From a bacterium (GTDB taxonomy: Bacteria; UBA4055): a stretch of 64,000 nt of DNA. Under the pieces are notes generated by a model. That model was not told the origin of the DNA. It did no database searches and worked only from the letters and a program-made list of their open reading frames with translations. Location of the stretch: the NCBI GenBank assembly GCA_029559475.1, contig JAKQBN010000030.1, positions 62,001 through 126,000 of the forward strand. Reading direction: 5' to 3'. Both the position numbers and the translations under genes were made by a program. Numbering within the stretch: the first letter of the stretch is position 1; every line of letters starts with the position of its first letter. Shown in pieces: positions 63,937 to 64,000 of the stretch.

Positions 63937-64000
63937 TTAACCGATCAGAGCCGTCAGCGAATTTCTGTCAATTTCGTAACCTAAACCCATCGTTGAAGAT
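63937..64000 (-). CDS. rplA: Ribosomal protein uL1, C-terminal end (partial)
   Basis: The last 20 codons run off the window edge. The minus strand reads SSTMGLGYEIDRNSLTALIG and then TAA. SSTMGxGxxID is the conserved C-terminus of L1, and the gene order rplA-rplJ-rplL-rpoB-rpoC fits. Confidence 0.9.
   Translation of the reverse strand, partial: SSTMGLGYEIDRNSLTALIG

Overview
The window reads as a chromosomal segment of a Gram-negative bacterium of moderate G+C content (roughly 40% by eye), most likely from the FCB superphylum (Bacteroidota and relatives such as Cloacimonadota or Delongbacteria). The support is: lpxD (lipid A synthesis, so an outer membrane); a short primary sigma factor without region 1.1, like that of Bacteroidota; Bacteroidota-like RpoC; a PorX-type response regulator with a PglZ domain; a DUF4292 lipoprotein; and PEGA/SUMF1 proteins with an N-terminal module typical of Bacteroidales proteins. 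The promoters I can read are classical TTGACA-17-TATATT types, not the TTTG/TAnnTTTG type of Bacteroidota proper, so a sister lineage is more likely than Bacteroidota itself. The lineage call is inference.

Layout. 1-2.7 kb: an envelope-type ECF sigma factor operon (sigma factor, membrane HEAT protein, DUF4097 protein). 2.8-8.0 kb: uvrA; a small secreted protein with its own promoter, structured leader and terminator; miaA and a Sir2 deacylase overlapping. 8.2-13.6 kb: a tightly coupled envelope operon (AMIN-like lipoprotein, TPR protein, DUF4292 lipoprotein, PorX-like regulator, lpxD). 13.7-20.4 kb: a giant soluble-adenylyl-cyclase-like protein, then polA; a short inverted-repeat element lies between them. 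20.5-25.2 kb: a PEGA/SUMF1 protein, then an overlapping four-gene unit (ruvX, glycosyltransferase, epimerase, pseudouridine synthase).

25.2-41.8 kb: one long same-strand array transcribed clpB, htrA, rpoD, LPP20-like protein, FlgT/NTF2-like protein and five tandem PEGA/SUMF1 paralogues. With the one at 20.5 kb, six SUMF1-domain proteins are present. All are exported, their PEGA/N-terminal modules are shuffled, and none has the cysteine pair of true formylglycine-generating enzymes. This is the strongest candidate for an uncharacterised envelope system.

41.9-44.3 kb: an accessory-looking patch with a very AT-rich secreted protein carrying a degenerate HExxH motif, and a RelBE-type toxin-antitoxin pair with a readable operator. 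44.3-46.0 kb: moeA and a MOSC protein. 46.0-46.4 kb: a gene-free stretch holding a 125-bp element with perfect 16-bp terminal inverted repeats (second copy of the one at 17.6 kb) and another foldable element. 46.4-51.1 kb: dnaX-ybaB-recR, an aminotransferase, a small membrane protein and a YkgJ-type protein. 51.1-53.8 kb: ADP-forming acyl-CoA synthetase fused to GNAT. 53.8-64 kb: tRNA-Phe and the rpoC-rpoB-rplL-rplJ-(rplA) ribosomal/RNA polymerase operon, with two hairpins between rplL and rpoB.
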